NCBI GenBank assembly: GCA_963752695.1
Contig: CAVVZB010000002.1
Coordinates: 434,001 to 498,000, forward strand
Source: Bog-113 sp963752695
Lineage (GTDB): Bacteria > Acidobacteriota > Terriglobia > Bryobacterales > Bryobacteraceae
DNA: 64,000 nucleotides
Direction of reading: 5' to 3'
Shown one piece after another: positions 26,744 to 35,626 of this stretch. The position numbers and the translations under genes were made by a program. A model generated the notes under the pieces. That model was not told where the DNA came from and ran no database searches. It saw only the letters and a list, made by a program, of their open reading frames with translations. Position 1 is the first letter of the stretch. The number at the start of each line of letters is the position of its first letter.

Positions 26744-28435
26744 TTATTGCGCTAGGGGTTCTTCGATTTTGAGGCTGCGATCGGCGGAGATGTTGGTCAA
26801 TATTTGAGTGGCCCCGGCGGGCCAGCGCACCGAAATCGAGCGAATATTCGTTTCTGCGCCGAGCCCGAAATGCAGCCGCTTGTCGCTCGAGGACAAATAG
26901 CTGCTGGCTGTGGAGACGATGCCGTATTGTGCTCCGGCGGCCGTCTCAATCTTAATTTCCGCGCCGATCGCGTCGCGGTTGCTACGATGCCCGACCAGCG
27001 TCAAGGTGATCCAATGATTGGAGTTGACGGTGGTGTTTCGCAACAGATGGGCCGTCCCATCGTTAGTGGTGATCACAGCGTCGACACGCCCGTCGTTGTC
27101 GAGATCTCCGGTTGCCAGTCCGCGGGCAGCGAATTTCTCCTGGAAGACTGGGCCGGCCGTGGAGGAAATGTCGGAAAATTTGCCCGCCGTGTTGTGCGCA
27201 AGAAGAAGCGGTTCCCGATAGCGTAGGTGCGGCGAGGTGAGTTCGATCGTGTCCAGATCGTGCCCTTGAGCAACCAGAAGATCTTTCCAGCCGTCGTTGT
27301 CGACGTCAAGAAAGTGCAAACCCCAACCGGAGTGCAGGAGCGTCATTGGCGCAATGCCGGCCATTCGCGATGCATAAGCAAACGCGCCATCGCCGGTGTT
27401 GCGGTAGAGCGCGTAAACCTGATTCGACAGTGCATCGATAACTAGGTCGGGAAGGCCGTCATTGTTGTAGTCGGCAAAGTCGATCCCCATGCCTGCATAG
27501 GTCCGCCCATCTTCATCCACCGCCATCTGCGTGGGAAGCCCTTTTTCCTCAAACTCGCCATGGCCCTTGTTGCGGTACAAAAACTCCGGCATGGAATCGT
27601 TCGCGATGGCGATATCGACCCTCCCGTCGCGATCGTAGTCGGCGATGGCAATCCCGAGCCCTTTTCCTGGCTTGGAAATCCCACTCTGCTGTGTAATGTC
27701 TGAGAAGTGTCCTTTGCCATCGTTGTGGAACACCAACGGGGAGATTGGCTTATACGTGTCGGGATGGCAGTAGGCGCGGAAGCCTTCTTTGTGCTCCCCG
27801 CACCAAAGGTCGTCGAAATCCCACTGCACGTAGCGCAGAACGATCAGGTCGAGCAATCCATCGTTATCGAGATCGACCCATGCCGCGCTCGTTGACCAGC
27901 CACTGCCCGCCACGCCCGCCTGGGATGTCACATCCGAGAACGTTCCGTTCCCGTTATTGCGGTAAAGCCGGTTGCCTCTGTAGCCGGTCACGTAAAGATC
28001 TTCAAAGCCGTCGTTATCGAAATCGCCGACAGCCACGCCCATGGCAAAGCCAACGCCCTGAAGCCCGGCTCTTTCGGTAGTGTCCTCGAATGTTCCGTCC
28101 GCCTTCTGGTGATAGAGGCGATTGAAGTGTTCAGGCGCGGATTTTTGCGGGACGGCGCCTGAGGCCATTGGATCGGAAAGTGGCGCGCCGTTAGCGAAGA
28201 AAATGTCGAGGCGTCCGTCGTTATCGTAGTCGAATAGGGCGACACCCGAGCCCATCGTCTCGATCAGGTATTTCTTCGAGGTGTGGGGTGAAACGTGCTT
28301 GAATCGAACGCCGCTGGCGGCTGTGACGTCGGTGAAGCTACCCTGCGGAAATCCCAGGCTTGCAGCGAGGAGGAGCATTCCCATCAAAGTGCTCACGCCA
28401 GCGCAAACTACCCCGAGCCGTGTCCCCGAGTTCAC
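26744..28435 (-). CDS. Secreted CRTAC1/ASPIC-UnbV repeat protein (copy 2)
   Basis: A 563-residue paralogue of the protein at 20268. It has a signal peptide (GVSTLMGMLLLAASLGFPQG), then FTDVTAASGVRFKHVSPHTSKKYLIETMGSG..., several FG-GAP calcium loops (DYDNDGRLDIFFANG, DFDNDGFEDLYVTGY, DYDRDGRVDIAIANDS, DVDNDGWKDLLVAQG, DLDNDGRVDAVITTN) and a terminal ASPIC/UnbV domain (LVGHRSNRDAIGAEIKIE, DKRLHFGLGAETNIRSISVRWP). It has one more propeller-type repeat than copy 1. It reads toward the Oar receptor gene and could be expressed with it. Molecular role unknown. Confidence 0.88.
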   Translation of the reverse strand: MNSGTRLGVVCAGVSTLMGMLLLAASLGFPQGSFTDVTAASGVRFKHVSPHTSKKYLIETMGSGVALFDYDNDGRLDIFFANGAPLSDPMASGAVPQKSAPEHFNRLYHQKADGTFEDTTERAGLQGVGFAMGVAVGDFDNDGFEDLYVTGYRGNRLYRNNGNGTFSDVTSQAGVAGSGWSTSAAWVDLDNDGLLDLIVLRYVQWDFDDLWCGEHKEGFRAYCHPDTYKPISPLVFHNDGKGHFSDITQQSGISKPGKGLGIAIADYDRDGRVDIAIANDSMPEFLYRNKGHGEFEEKGLPTQMAVDEDGRTYAGMGIDFADYNNDGLPDLVIDALSNQVYALYRNTGDGAFAYASRMAGIAPMTLLHSGWGLHFLDVDNDGWKDLLVAQGHDLDTIELTSPHLRYREPLLLAHNTAGKFSDISSTAGPVFQEKFAARGLATGDLDNDGRVDAVITTNDGTAHLLRNTTVNSNHWITLTLVGHRSNRDAIGAEIKIETAAGAQYGIVSTASSYLSSSDKRLHFGLGAETNIRSISVRWPAGATQILTNISADRSLKIEEPLAQ

Positions 28436-28548
28436 TCAATCATGGTACTAGGGGTCTGGGCGAGCGGATGACAGTGAATTAGCACCGAAGAGTTCCCGCC
28501 TGCCGCGCCCACCCAATTCGATTACAGCGTTTGGGCCTTGGACGCCAA

Positions 28549-29079
28549 TCACTGGTTCTGCGGTATGGGAGCCAATCGAGTGAACCATACCTGCCCGCTA
28601 GAAGCTTTGATCGCGATATGCCAGCCGTCGGTCAGCAGTACTCCGTGGCTACCGTCCGTATAATCGACTGCGGCGTACACGTTCCAGGCACTGAATTCTG
28701 ACCACCCAGGATAGGTACTGGCCTCCCAAATAACGCCATTCCAAACCTTCTCGATTTCTTCATGTGCAGTGACCAGAATGGGAGCTTCGGGATGCAGAAG
28801 ACCCGGCCCAGCATTAAGGATCCGAATCTTGACAACTTTCGAGCCAGCAAGTTTGGCTAGAGCCATTTTGGCGTGCTCCTCACTGGAAAGAGCGGGTGGA
28901 TGTGAAACCGACGCGGCTTCCCGAAGCTCCCGTTCAAACCTGCGCCAATCTTCGGGCGTGGTTTTTGAAGTGAAACTCGGGTCAACGATGATTGCGTCAG
29001 TCTTGAGTGACAACTCCGTTTGGGCAATTAGAGGAAAGACGAAGAGGAGAAAACAGCGAAAGTGCAAGGGGCGTCGCAT
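28549..29079 (-). CDS. Hypothetical secreted protein, 176 aa
   Basis: Not recognised. The start MRRPLHFRCFLLFVFPLIAQ is a clear signal peptide. The mature protein has a helical, charged middle (TPEDWRRFERELREAASVS) and a beta-rich second half with many Trp and Tyr (VWNGVIWEASTYPGWSEFSAWNVYAAVDYTDGSHGVLLTDGWHIAI). The ATG at 29079 was preferred to the TTG one codon earlier. The start lies only 8 bases from the encoded CCA end of tRNA-Lys on the same strand and has no ribosome-binding site, so it may be made from a tRNA-mRNA transcript. Confidence 0.65.
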   Translation of the reverse strand: MRRPLHFRCFLLFVFPLIAQTELSLKTDAIIVDPSFTSKTTPEDWRRFERELREAASVSHPPALSSEEHAKMALAKLAGSKVVKIRILNAGPGLLHPEAPILVTAHEEIEKVWNGVIWEASTYPGWSEFSAWNVYAAVDYTDGSHGVLLTDGWHIAIKASSGQVWFTRLAPIPQNQ

Positions 29080-29086
29080 CAAATCA

Positions 29087-29162
29087 TGGTGAGCCGGGCG
29101 GGGCTCGAACCCGCGACCACCGCATTAAAAGTGCGATGCTCTACCAACTGAGCTACCGGCTC
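29087..29162 (-). tRNA. tRNA-Lys (anticodon TTT)
   Basis: Folds as a full cloverleaf reading leftward. The acceptor GAGCCGG pairs with CCGGCTC; the anticodon loop is CTTTTAA on a TCGCA/TGCGG stem; the T arm is GCGGG-TTCGAGC-CCCGC. The discriminator A and CCA are encoded. This is the only lysine tRNA in the window. Confidence 0.97.
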
Positions 29163-29273
29163 GAAGTGCGATTTTGGCGGCTGAATTTCAGCGTAACACA
29201 GCGGTGCTGACGCCCCTCCGATCATCCCTTTCATGCTAGCCTTTGAGAGCAGGCGGCAAGCTTGCGGGTCTGC

Positions 29274-29360
29274 GCGAACGTGGCGGAATTGGCAGACGCT
29301 CTGGATTTAGGTTCCAGCGCCCGCAAGGGCATGGGAGTTCGACCCTCCCCGTTCGCACCA
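29274..29360 (+). tRNA. tRNA-Leu (anticodon TAG)
   Basis: A class II tRNA of 87 bases with encoded CCA. The acceptor GCGAACG pairs with CGTTCGC; the anticodon stem-loop is CTGGA-TTTAGGT-TCCAG; a long variable arm (GCCCGCAAGGGC) and a T arm GGGAG-TTCGACC-CTCCC follow. It converges on the FG-GAP/SLH gene with an 11-base gap. Confidence 0.97.
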
Positions 29361-29371
29361 CGCTGTTTCCA

Positions 29372-31960
29372 TTACGGCACCACGACCGCGTTCGGTAACA
29401 CCGCTTCGGTCGTATTCGTCTGGACGTAAATCGAGTACGGCTGAGTTGGCGCGAGCGGCGAAGCCGTGAGCGTGACGGTAAACTGGCTCGGGCCCGTGAC
29501 GGTAACCGGCCCAGCGGTAATCCCGTTTGCCGGATCGAACCCATACACGGGGAATACAACAGTCACTCCCTGGATGAAGGTGGTATTCACGCCGTTTACT
29601 GTGAAGGTCGCGGATGCGCCGGGAGCCAGTGTGTTCGGCGAAACACTCGTGATCATTGCAGCACCGGGATTGACCAGGATCTGGTTGAACGCTCCCCGCA
29701 TGACAAAGATCGCCATGTCTCCCCGCGTGACGGGTGACGAGGGACAGTAAAGGGCCGGCCCGCATCCGGCGGTGATCCCGTCGGTAGACATTCGTTGGAT
29801 CCACTTAAAAGCGAATTCCGAGTTCGGCACATCGTTGAACACTGGCGTGTTGCTATACCCGAATTGCGTGTTTGCGCCGTAACGCGCACGAATGATGAAG
29901 ATCGCCATCTGATCGCGGGTAACTTGCGAGGTTGGGCAGTAGTTTCCGTTGCCGCAGCCGGCCGAAATGCCCAATTCGTACATCTTCTGAATCCACTGAT
30001 AACCAAAGGTGGAGGGGCTCACATCGGCGAAATGCTGGACCGGGGAAACGGTGAAGTTGTCCGACCCGTAGACCGATCGCACGATGAAGATCGCCATCTG
30101 ATCGCGCGTGATGACGCTCCCCGGGCAGAAAACATTGGTCCCGCAGCCAGCGGTAATTCCTTTGGTCGAGAGCAAGTTGACCGCGTCGAAGTAATAGGCC
30201 GAGGGCGGTACATCGCCAAAGACCTGCGAGGTAAACGCCTGCGATAGGTTCAGCGTGCGTCCGCCGACATTCAGTGTGCCCGCCCGGTCAGCGCCAGTGG
30301 TGTTCTGCGCGACCTGAACCGCAATCTGGCTATAGCCCGTACCCCCGGTGGTGCTAAGAAACGCCCACGACGGCGCGGTAGCTGTCCAAGAACAGGTTCC
30401 GGAGATCGCATTCACAGTGACGATGAAGCTGGTGCCGTTACTGTCAAAGCTGGTTGGCGCGTTAGCCGAGATGCTGGCCACGCAGCCGGTCGAAGTCAGC
30501 ACACCCAGGTCGCCAGGATTAGTACCCGTGCCGTCGCCGTAATCGGCTGTAACGAGATCCACCGTACCTTGACCAGTGAAATCGCCTTGAGCGATCGCTA
30601 CCGGCGCCAAACCCGTCGCGTAGGTGGCTTGCGGCTGAAACGTGCCATCGCCGTTACCTGTAAGAACGCTCACCGACCCCATAGGTGGAGTAGAAAGAAT
30701 GAAGGAGTTAGCGACCGCCAGATCCTGCTTGCCGTCGCCATTCAGATCCGCTACAGTGATCGACTCGGGGTTGGTGCCCACGTTGTAAGCAGGCTGCTCA
30801 ACGAACGTTCCGTTTCCGTTCCCCAGAAGAACCGTGACCTGATTGTCAGTAAAACTGGCGACTGCAAGATCCGCCTTGCCATCGTTGTTGAAATCACCAG
30901 TCTGTACATCGATAGGGAAATTTCCAGTCATGTTACTGGACCCCAGGTGGAACGTTCCATCGCCGTTACCGAGCAGGATGACAAGCACGTCCTCAACTAC
31001 GGCGAGATCGGGTATCCCGTCTCCGTTGTAATCGCCCAGCGCGAGCCCGAACGCGCCAACTTGAGTCCCGGTTGAGTAGTTTACGCCGGTGCCAAAGGTT
31101 CCATTGCCGTTGCCGAGAAAAATGGTGACATCCGCGCTGCCCGTGTTGGAGACGGCTACGTCCTCTTTTCCGTCCAAGTTGAAATCTCCAACAATGATGT
31201 GAGACGGCGTGTCGCCGGTGACAGGGATGGGAAAAATGGTGGGAGGCAGGAACGTGCCGTTGCCATTGCCGAGCATCACGTTGATGGATGGCGCAATTAC
31301 GGGCATGGTCGTCGAGCTTCCGCCATCGGCGAGAATCAAGTCCGCTTTGCCGTCGCCATTAAAATCGCCTACCGCCACGGAAAAGATATTGGTTCCGGCG
31401 CTCACGTGGACAGCGGCTTGGAAGGTTCCGTTGCCGTTGCCGAGCAGAATACTGATCTCGCTCGTGGCGCCTGTAGCGGCCGAATACACCGGCAAAACCG
31501 TATCCAGCTTGCCATCGTTATTAAAATCTCCAACAGCCACCCACGCAGGAGACTGCTCAGCCGCGTAAGGTTGGCCCGCTACCACCGGCGGACCTACCGG
31601 GAAAGTGGCGACCGTATTGAAGCCGCTTGCCGAAAGCGTGCTGACCGTTTCCAAGACGACGGGCGCGATCGCGCCGCCACCCCGGGCCGAAAGCTTCCGC
31701 GTTCCCGAAAACAATTGGCGCGTGGTGAGAGTGGCCGTGGTGCCCATGATTGGAGCGGTTCCGATCACGTTAACCCCGTCATAGAACGTTACCGGGCCGC
31801 TCGGCGGCGCAGTTGAGAAAGTCGCGGTAAGCGTAAGTGGGGAGCCGTAGGTGACCGGGTTCGCGCTGACTCCCAAGTTAAGAGTGTTCGCCTGCGCAGT
31901 TGCAATCAGTACGGCGCAGCTAATAAGCAAAAGTGCGGGAAAAGCGGATCTTACATTCAT
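29372..31960 (-). CDS. Surface protein with FG-GAP propeller, BACON and three SLH-type repeats
   Basis: An 862-residue exported protein. A signal peptide (ALLLISCAVLIATAQA) leads into an Ig-like domain. Seven FG-GAP units follow with DFNxDGKxDL loops (for example DFNGDGKADLILA, DLNGDGKQDLAVA) and the repeated LLGNGNGTF. A BACON-like domain (CSWTATAPSWAFLS) and three SLH-like repeats come next, each with a cysteine pair and VTRDQMAIF-type text (CGTNVFCP, CGNGNYCP, CGPALYCP). An IPT/TIGR03437-like end closes the protein. SLH domains usually anchor proteins to the wall or S-layer; in this Gram-negative setting the anchor is unclear. The SLH-type cysteine pairs suggest disulfides. Confidence 0.85.
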   Translation of the reverse strand: MNVRSAFPALLLISCAVLIATAQANTLNLGVSANPVTYGSPLTLTATFSTAPPSGPVTFYDGVNVIGTAPIMGTTATLTTRQLFSGTRKLSARGGGAIAPVVLETVSTLSASGFNTVATFPVGPPVVAGQPYAAEQSPAWVAVGDFNNDGKLDTVLPVYSAATGATSEISILLGNGNGTFQAAVHVSAGTNIFSVAVGDFNGDGKADLILADGGSSTTMPVIAPSINVMLGNGNGTFLPPTIFPIPVTGDTPSHIIVGDFNLDGKEDVAVSNTGSADVTIFLGNGNGTFGTGVNYSTGTQVGAFGLALGDYNGDGIPDLAVVEDVLVILLGNGDGTFHLGSSNMTGNFPIDVQTGDFNNDGKADLAVASFTDNQVTVLLGNGNGTFVEQPAYNVGTNPESITVADLNGDGKQDLAVANSFILSTPPMGSVSVLTGNGDGTFQPQATYATGLAPVAIAQGDFTGQGTVDLVTADYGDGTGTNPGDLGVLTSTGCVASISANAPTSFDSNGTSFIVTVNAISGTCSWTATAPSWAFLSTTGGTGYSQIAVQVAQNTTGADRAGTLNVGGRTLNLSQAFTSQVFGDVPPSAYYFDAVNLLSTKGITAGCGTNVFCPGSVITRDQMAIFIVRSVYGSDNFTVSPVQHFADVSPSTFGYQWIQKMYELGISAGCGNGNYCPTSQVTRDQMAIFIIRARYGANTQFGYSNTPVFNDVPNSEFAFKWIQRMSTDGITAGCGPALYCPSSPVTRGDMAIFVMRGAFNQILVNPGAAMITSVSPNTLAPGASATFTVNGVNTTFIQGVTVVFPVYGFDPANGITAGPVTVTGPSQFTVTLTASPLAPTQPYSIYVQTNTTEAVLPNAVVVP

Positions 31961-32084
31961 GATGGCGGCTAGTTGAATCGGAAAAAAGGTTCGCCGGCAA
32001 GGCCTGCGTCATTACAATGTTATGCGACAAACTCGGAAAAGGTGTCCGGAAGCGGTACTCTCCGACATTTCCTTGCATTCCACG

Positions 32085-34727
32085 TCAGCTTGAGACAACT
32101 AAGTCGTTGCCTGGTTCCACTCGCGCATCCGAGTGGAGAAGCAATCGGGAACCGTGCCGTTCAAACCCGATTTCGGCTTTTCCTACCGTCACACTTCGAG
32201 CTTTCTCCGGCCAAGAAAGCTCCAAGATGCGGCAGGTCAGCGATCCTTCCGCGGCCGACACCGTTAACCGGTGATGCTCATTGGCGGAGTGGGTGAACGA
32301 ACCCCACCCGGTGCCGGATGACCAGAAGCTTTCAAATGGTTTGTTGTTGGGCGAAGGCATCCGTGGGATTGCAACCAGGGAGCGATCTACCGCGCTGAAG
32401 TGGAAGCCGCTGAGAGCCGGAATTGCGCTCCAGCTCGCCATTGCCCGCGCATAATGATGCCCGCACTCGGCTTCGTCCCACGGATTGCGCCGCTCGCCGT
32501 CGTACCGCCGACGGATATTGCCGATGCACTCGATCCCTTCGTCCACCATGCCGTGGTACATCATCAGTACAGCCGCCGAATATTCAAACCCGGTCATCAG
32601 TTCGGCAAAATATGGAAACGGGATCTCCGGCCGCTTGCCCTTGCCGTAATCGCAAATAACCAAGCCGGCTTCATCGTTCAACGCGAAGGTGCGCTGCACG
32701 GACTCATGTTCGTCGAGACGCCGCTTGTAGTTATAGCGATAGATTGATTGAAGCGTCCTACGAACGTTGGCGGAATCGAGAAGTAGACCCAGCCCGCAAA
32801 GATGCGCAAAGTATTGACCGACGAGCTGATCGATCAGGCATCCCTCACCCATTTGCAGGTCGGGGTGCTCGGTGTCCTGCGCTCCCATTCCGACAATCAG
32901 GCCGGGAGCGATCTGATCTTGCGCAATCCCTTGGATCTTCTGAATGTAATATTCGCCATTGAATAAATTAGCGTCAACCCATCGACTCCCTCGCGCAAAC
33001 AGCTGCTGATACTCGTCTGCCGCGCTCGAATCCCCGATAGCCCGCGCCATCTCCGCGGCGGCTCGTAACGCGCCTAGGTACCAGACTCCGCAGAGCGGAT
33101 TGGGGCCGAAAAATTCAACGTCATACGTGTTGTGTTGCGCGCCTTCCATTACGCCGTCGCGATTGGCATCCCAACTTCCCGGTGCCCACGCGTGTTCGAG
33201 TGATCGTTTAGCCGCCGGCCAGAGTGCCCGCATCCAGGGCGTGTCGCCGGAGAGCTTCCAATCCAGATAGAGATGCATAATCTGCCCCATCTGGCCATCA
33301 GCGGCGGCCTTCCCCCAGCGCTGCTTTCCAAAGGGCAGCAGTTCGCGGAAGCTCATCAAACCGGTGTCATCGGTATCTACCAGAAAACTGGTTTCGCGCA
33401 ACGATTGGGATAGGGAAGGGAACAGATGAGCCGTTGCCGCCTCATAATTCCACACGTGCGTGCAACTGCCCTCGCAGCAACCAATTGAATCGTTACAGCC
33501 TTCGAATCCGTAGAAGCGGCCATCCAAGGTGCGCACACACGTCTGATTAACGAGCGTAGACAGATTCGCCATGGCCGCTTCGCGCACGGGGCCGGGCAGA
33601 GTCGTCCGCCGCATGGCTTCCACGAACTTGCGGGTGCGAGCTTCGTACTGTGGCAAGTGCGCGGCAGTAAATTCCGCCGCTTGCCAGGCGTCCCGAAACC
33701 GGGAGCAATAAAAGTTCCCGACAACTGTGTTTTCCTCATTGGACGCCGCGCGCGCTCCGCAGCGGCTCGGGGTGCGGTTCGGAAAATGCCAGGCGAGGAT
33801 GAACGTAAAGTCGGCCGATCCGCCGGCCGCAATCTCCTTCTTGAGCGCCAGAGATCCCACCGTGTCGCGTTGCGCGGGCTCAGGTCCGGGGGTGCCATTA
33901 GCGGTGAACTGATCCCAGAAAAGTAGCGCACCTACAGGCCATGTGCTCGCCTGCCTCCATCCGCGCACGCGAGAGATCTCCCGTTCCGCGTTTTGCGAAA
34001 GCGCGGCAACGGCGAAAGAACCCGCCATAGGATCGAACAACGGCAACAGCGGATTGGTGAAAAGCAGGCCGGAAAGTCCCGTTTCCGGCGTGGATTCGCG
34101 GTAGGAGGCCGCCCGCCCATCGCCTCCCACTGGATTGTCCAGAGAGAACGCGATACTTACCGACGCCGGAGCTTTAGCTGGGTTCCGAACGCGATACCTC
34201 AAGATCGCGACCGGCAAGCCCGAGGCATCGGCATCGAGAGGAATGAAAGGCGTGAACGCTTCCAGCTGAATTTGCACCGGCAAGTGGGAGTCGGCGAAAT
34301 CGATGCGCGCAAGGGGAAACTCACCCGTGAAAACCGCGCTTTGCAGCCGTGGCAAGCCCGGGACATTTTCCGAACCCAGGCCCGAGGACCCCTCGTACGG
34401 TGGAAGCAATTGGGATTCAAGAACGCGCGCGACGGGCTTTTCTCCCTGGCGCTCGGCCCAGACGGAAGCAAACGCATAACGCGGGCGTTTACCTTTGTCC
34501 GGCTTGTTGAACACTTCCCAGTCGCGGAAGTTACCGCGGCCGCCCAGACTGAGTGTTCCCGCGCCGATCCCGCCCAAGGGAAACGCGATCATGCTAAGCT
34601 GGCGTCCGCGATAAACCTTCGGGTATTCGCCATCCGGTTTGCCGTTTTTTTGCCCGCGGACCGTGGATTGCGCGGCCACTCCTCCGGCGGCTACTGTCTT
34701 GAGGAACGTTCTTCTTCCGGTCTTCAC
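32085..34727 (-). CDS. GH116 family glycosidase (GBA2-type beta-glucosidase), Tat-exported
   Basis: An 880-residue protein with a twin-arginine signal (GRRTFLKTVAAGGVAAQ). The N-terminal beta domain of the GBA2/DUF608 family begins MIAFPLGGIGAGTLSLGGRGNFRDWEV. The C-terminal (alpha/alpha) barrel has SCTHVWNYEAATAHLFPSL (~420) and QHNTYDVEFFGPNPLCG (~535), where the Asp of NTYD is the expected acid/base. GH116 enzymes hydrolyse beta-glucosides, beta-xylosides or glucosylceramide. The start is a GTG with no clear ribosome-binding site. It sits 11 bp after the dienelactone-hydrolase gene and 124 bp before the SLH protein, all leftward. Confidence 0.87.
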   Translation of the reverse strand: MKTGRRTFLKTVAAGGVAAQSTVRGQKNGKPDGEYPKVYRGRQLSMIAFPLGGIGAGTLSLGGRGNFRDWEVFNKPDKGKRPRYAFASVWAERQGEKPVARVLESQLLPPYEGSSGLGSENVPGLPRLQSAVFTGEFPLARIDFADSHLPVQIQLEAFTPFIPLDADASGLPVAILRYRVRNPAKAPASVSIAFSLDNPVGGDGRAASYRESTPETGLSGLLFTNPLLPLFDPMAGSFAVAALSQNAEREISRVRGWRQASTWPVGALLFWDQFTANGTPGPEPAQRDTVGSLALKKEIAAGGSADFTFILAWHFPNRTPSRCGARAASNEENTVVGNFYCSRFRDAWQAAEFTAAHLPQYEARTRKFVEAMRRTTLPGPVREAAMANLSTLVNQTCVRTLDGRFYGFEGCNDSIGCCEGSCTHVWNYEAATAHLFPSLSQSLRETSFLVDTDDTGLMSFRELLPFGKQRWGKAAADGQMGQIMHLYLDWKLSGDTPWMRALWPAAKRSLEHAWAPGSWDANRDGVMEGAQHNTYDVEFFGPNPLCGVWYLGALRAAAEMARAIGDSSAADEYQQLFARGSRWVDANLFNGEYYIQKIQGIAQDQIAPGLIVGMGAQDTEHPDLQMGEGCLIDQLVGQYFAHLCGLGLLLDSANVRRTLQSIYRYNYKRRLDEHESVQRTFALNDEAGLVICDYGKGKRPEIPFPYFAELMTGFEYSAAVLMMYHGMVDEGIECIGNIRRRYDGERRNPWDEAECGHHYARAMASWSAIPALSGFHFSAVDRSLVAIPRMPSPNNKPFESFWSSGTGWGSFTHSANEHHRLTVSAAEGSLTCRILELSWPEKARSVTVGKAEIGFERHGSRLLLHSDARVEPGNDLVVSS

Positions 34728-34738
34728 AAGTAAGGAAT

Positions 34739-35569
34739 TTAGACCCCGTGCCGATGGAACCAGGCCAACATCTTGGCCCAGGCGTCCTGCGCCGCTTCCG
34801 CGTTGTACCCGGGCCGGTAATCTGCGTTGAACCCATGCCCCGCTTCGGGATACACGTTGATCTCGGCTTCCTTGCTGTTGGCCTTCAGCGCATCGCGCAT
34901 CTGGTCAATGGACTCGGCTGTAATCCCCGTGTCTTTCCCGCCATAAAAACCGATGACAGGTGCTTTCAAGTCTCCCGCGATATCGATGGGGTTTTTTGGC
35001 GTTAGATCGGACTTCTGTCCAACCAATCGCCCGTACCATGCGGCGCCGGCTTTTAGCTGGGTGCTATGTGCCGCATACAGCCAAACCACTCGGCCGCCCC
35101 AGCAAAATCCGGTCATGGCCAGCCGCGTGGCGTCGGCTTTGGTATCGGAAGAAGCCCACTTCACGGTTGCATCGAGATCGCTCATCACCTGGGCGTCCGG
35201 CACCTTAGACACCACCTTCTGACTGACGTCCTGGATACTTTCCAATTTGGAGACGTCTCCCTGACGCGCGTAAAGCTCGGGCGCTACAGCGAAATATTTG
35301 GCCTTCGCAAGCCGGCGGCAAAGATCTCGGATATGCTCGTGGACGCCGAAGATCTCTTGCACCACAATGACGACGGGAAATCCTGTCCCGGTTGCCGGCA
35401 TGGCGCGATAGCCGGGCATCTGGAAGTCGCCGGAAGGGATTTGGACCTCCCCGGCCACCAGGCCCGTTGTATCCGTTGTTATGGTTTCCGCCGAGATGGG
35501 CAGGACGGCCGCTGCGAATCCGGCCGTCAGCTTAGTGAAAGCGCGCCGGTTCACTTCGAGAGTTTGCAT
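34739..35569 (-). CDS. Dienelactone hydrolase-family protein, Tat signal
   Basis: A 276-residue alpha/beta hydrolase. The start has a twin-arginine signal (VNRRAFTKLTAGFAAAVLP), so it is exported folded. The nucleophile is a cysteine in GFCWGG (~157), typical of dienelactone hydrolases rather than the serine of esterases. The acidic residue is in GFYGGKDTGIT and the catalytic His in PEAGHGFNAD. The classical substrate is 4-carboxymethylenebutenolide, but many homologues act on other lactones or esters. The GH116 gene follows after 11 bp; a joint role in breaking down a plant glycoside or ester is only inference. Confidence 0.87.
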   Translation of the reverse strand: MQTLEVNRRAFTKLTAGFAAAVLPISAETITTDTTGLVAGEVQIPSGDFQMPGYRAMPATGTGFPVVIVVQEIFGVHEHIRDLCRRLAKAKYFAVAPELYARQGDVSKLESIQDVSQKVVSKVPDAQVMSDLDATVKWASSDTKADATRLAMTGFCWGGRVVWLYAAHSTQLKAGAAWYGRLVGQKSDLTPKNPIDIAGDLKAPVIGFYGGKDTGITAESIDQMRDALKANSKEAEINVYPEAGHGFNADYRPGYNAEAAQDAWAKMLAWFHRHGV

Positions 35570-35626
35570 ACTGTCTGCATCTTAGCCTGTTACTTGCGGA
35601 GATGAGCTTGCTCCGTTCGACTTCAT

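Noticed and set aside
29307..29804. 165-codon leftward frame overlapping tRNA-Leu
   Set aside because: It runs through the tRNA and is out of frame with the SLH protein; both of those are certain.
30300..31600. Periodic similarity in the FG-GAP gene as a possible CRISPR or satellite array
   Set aside because: The period comes from in-frame protein repeats of variable length; there are no identical repeats with spacers.
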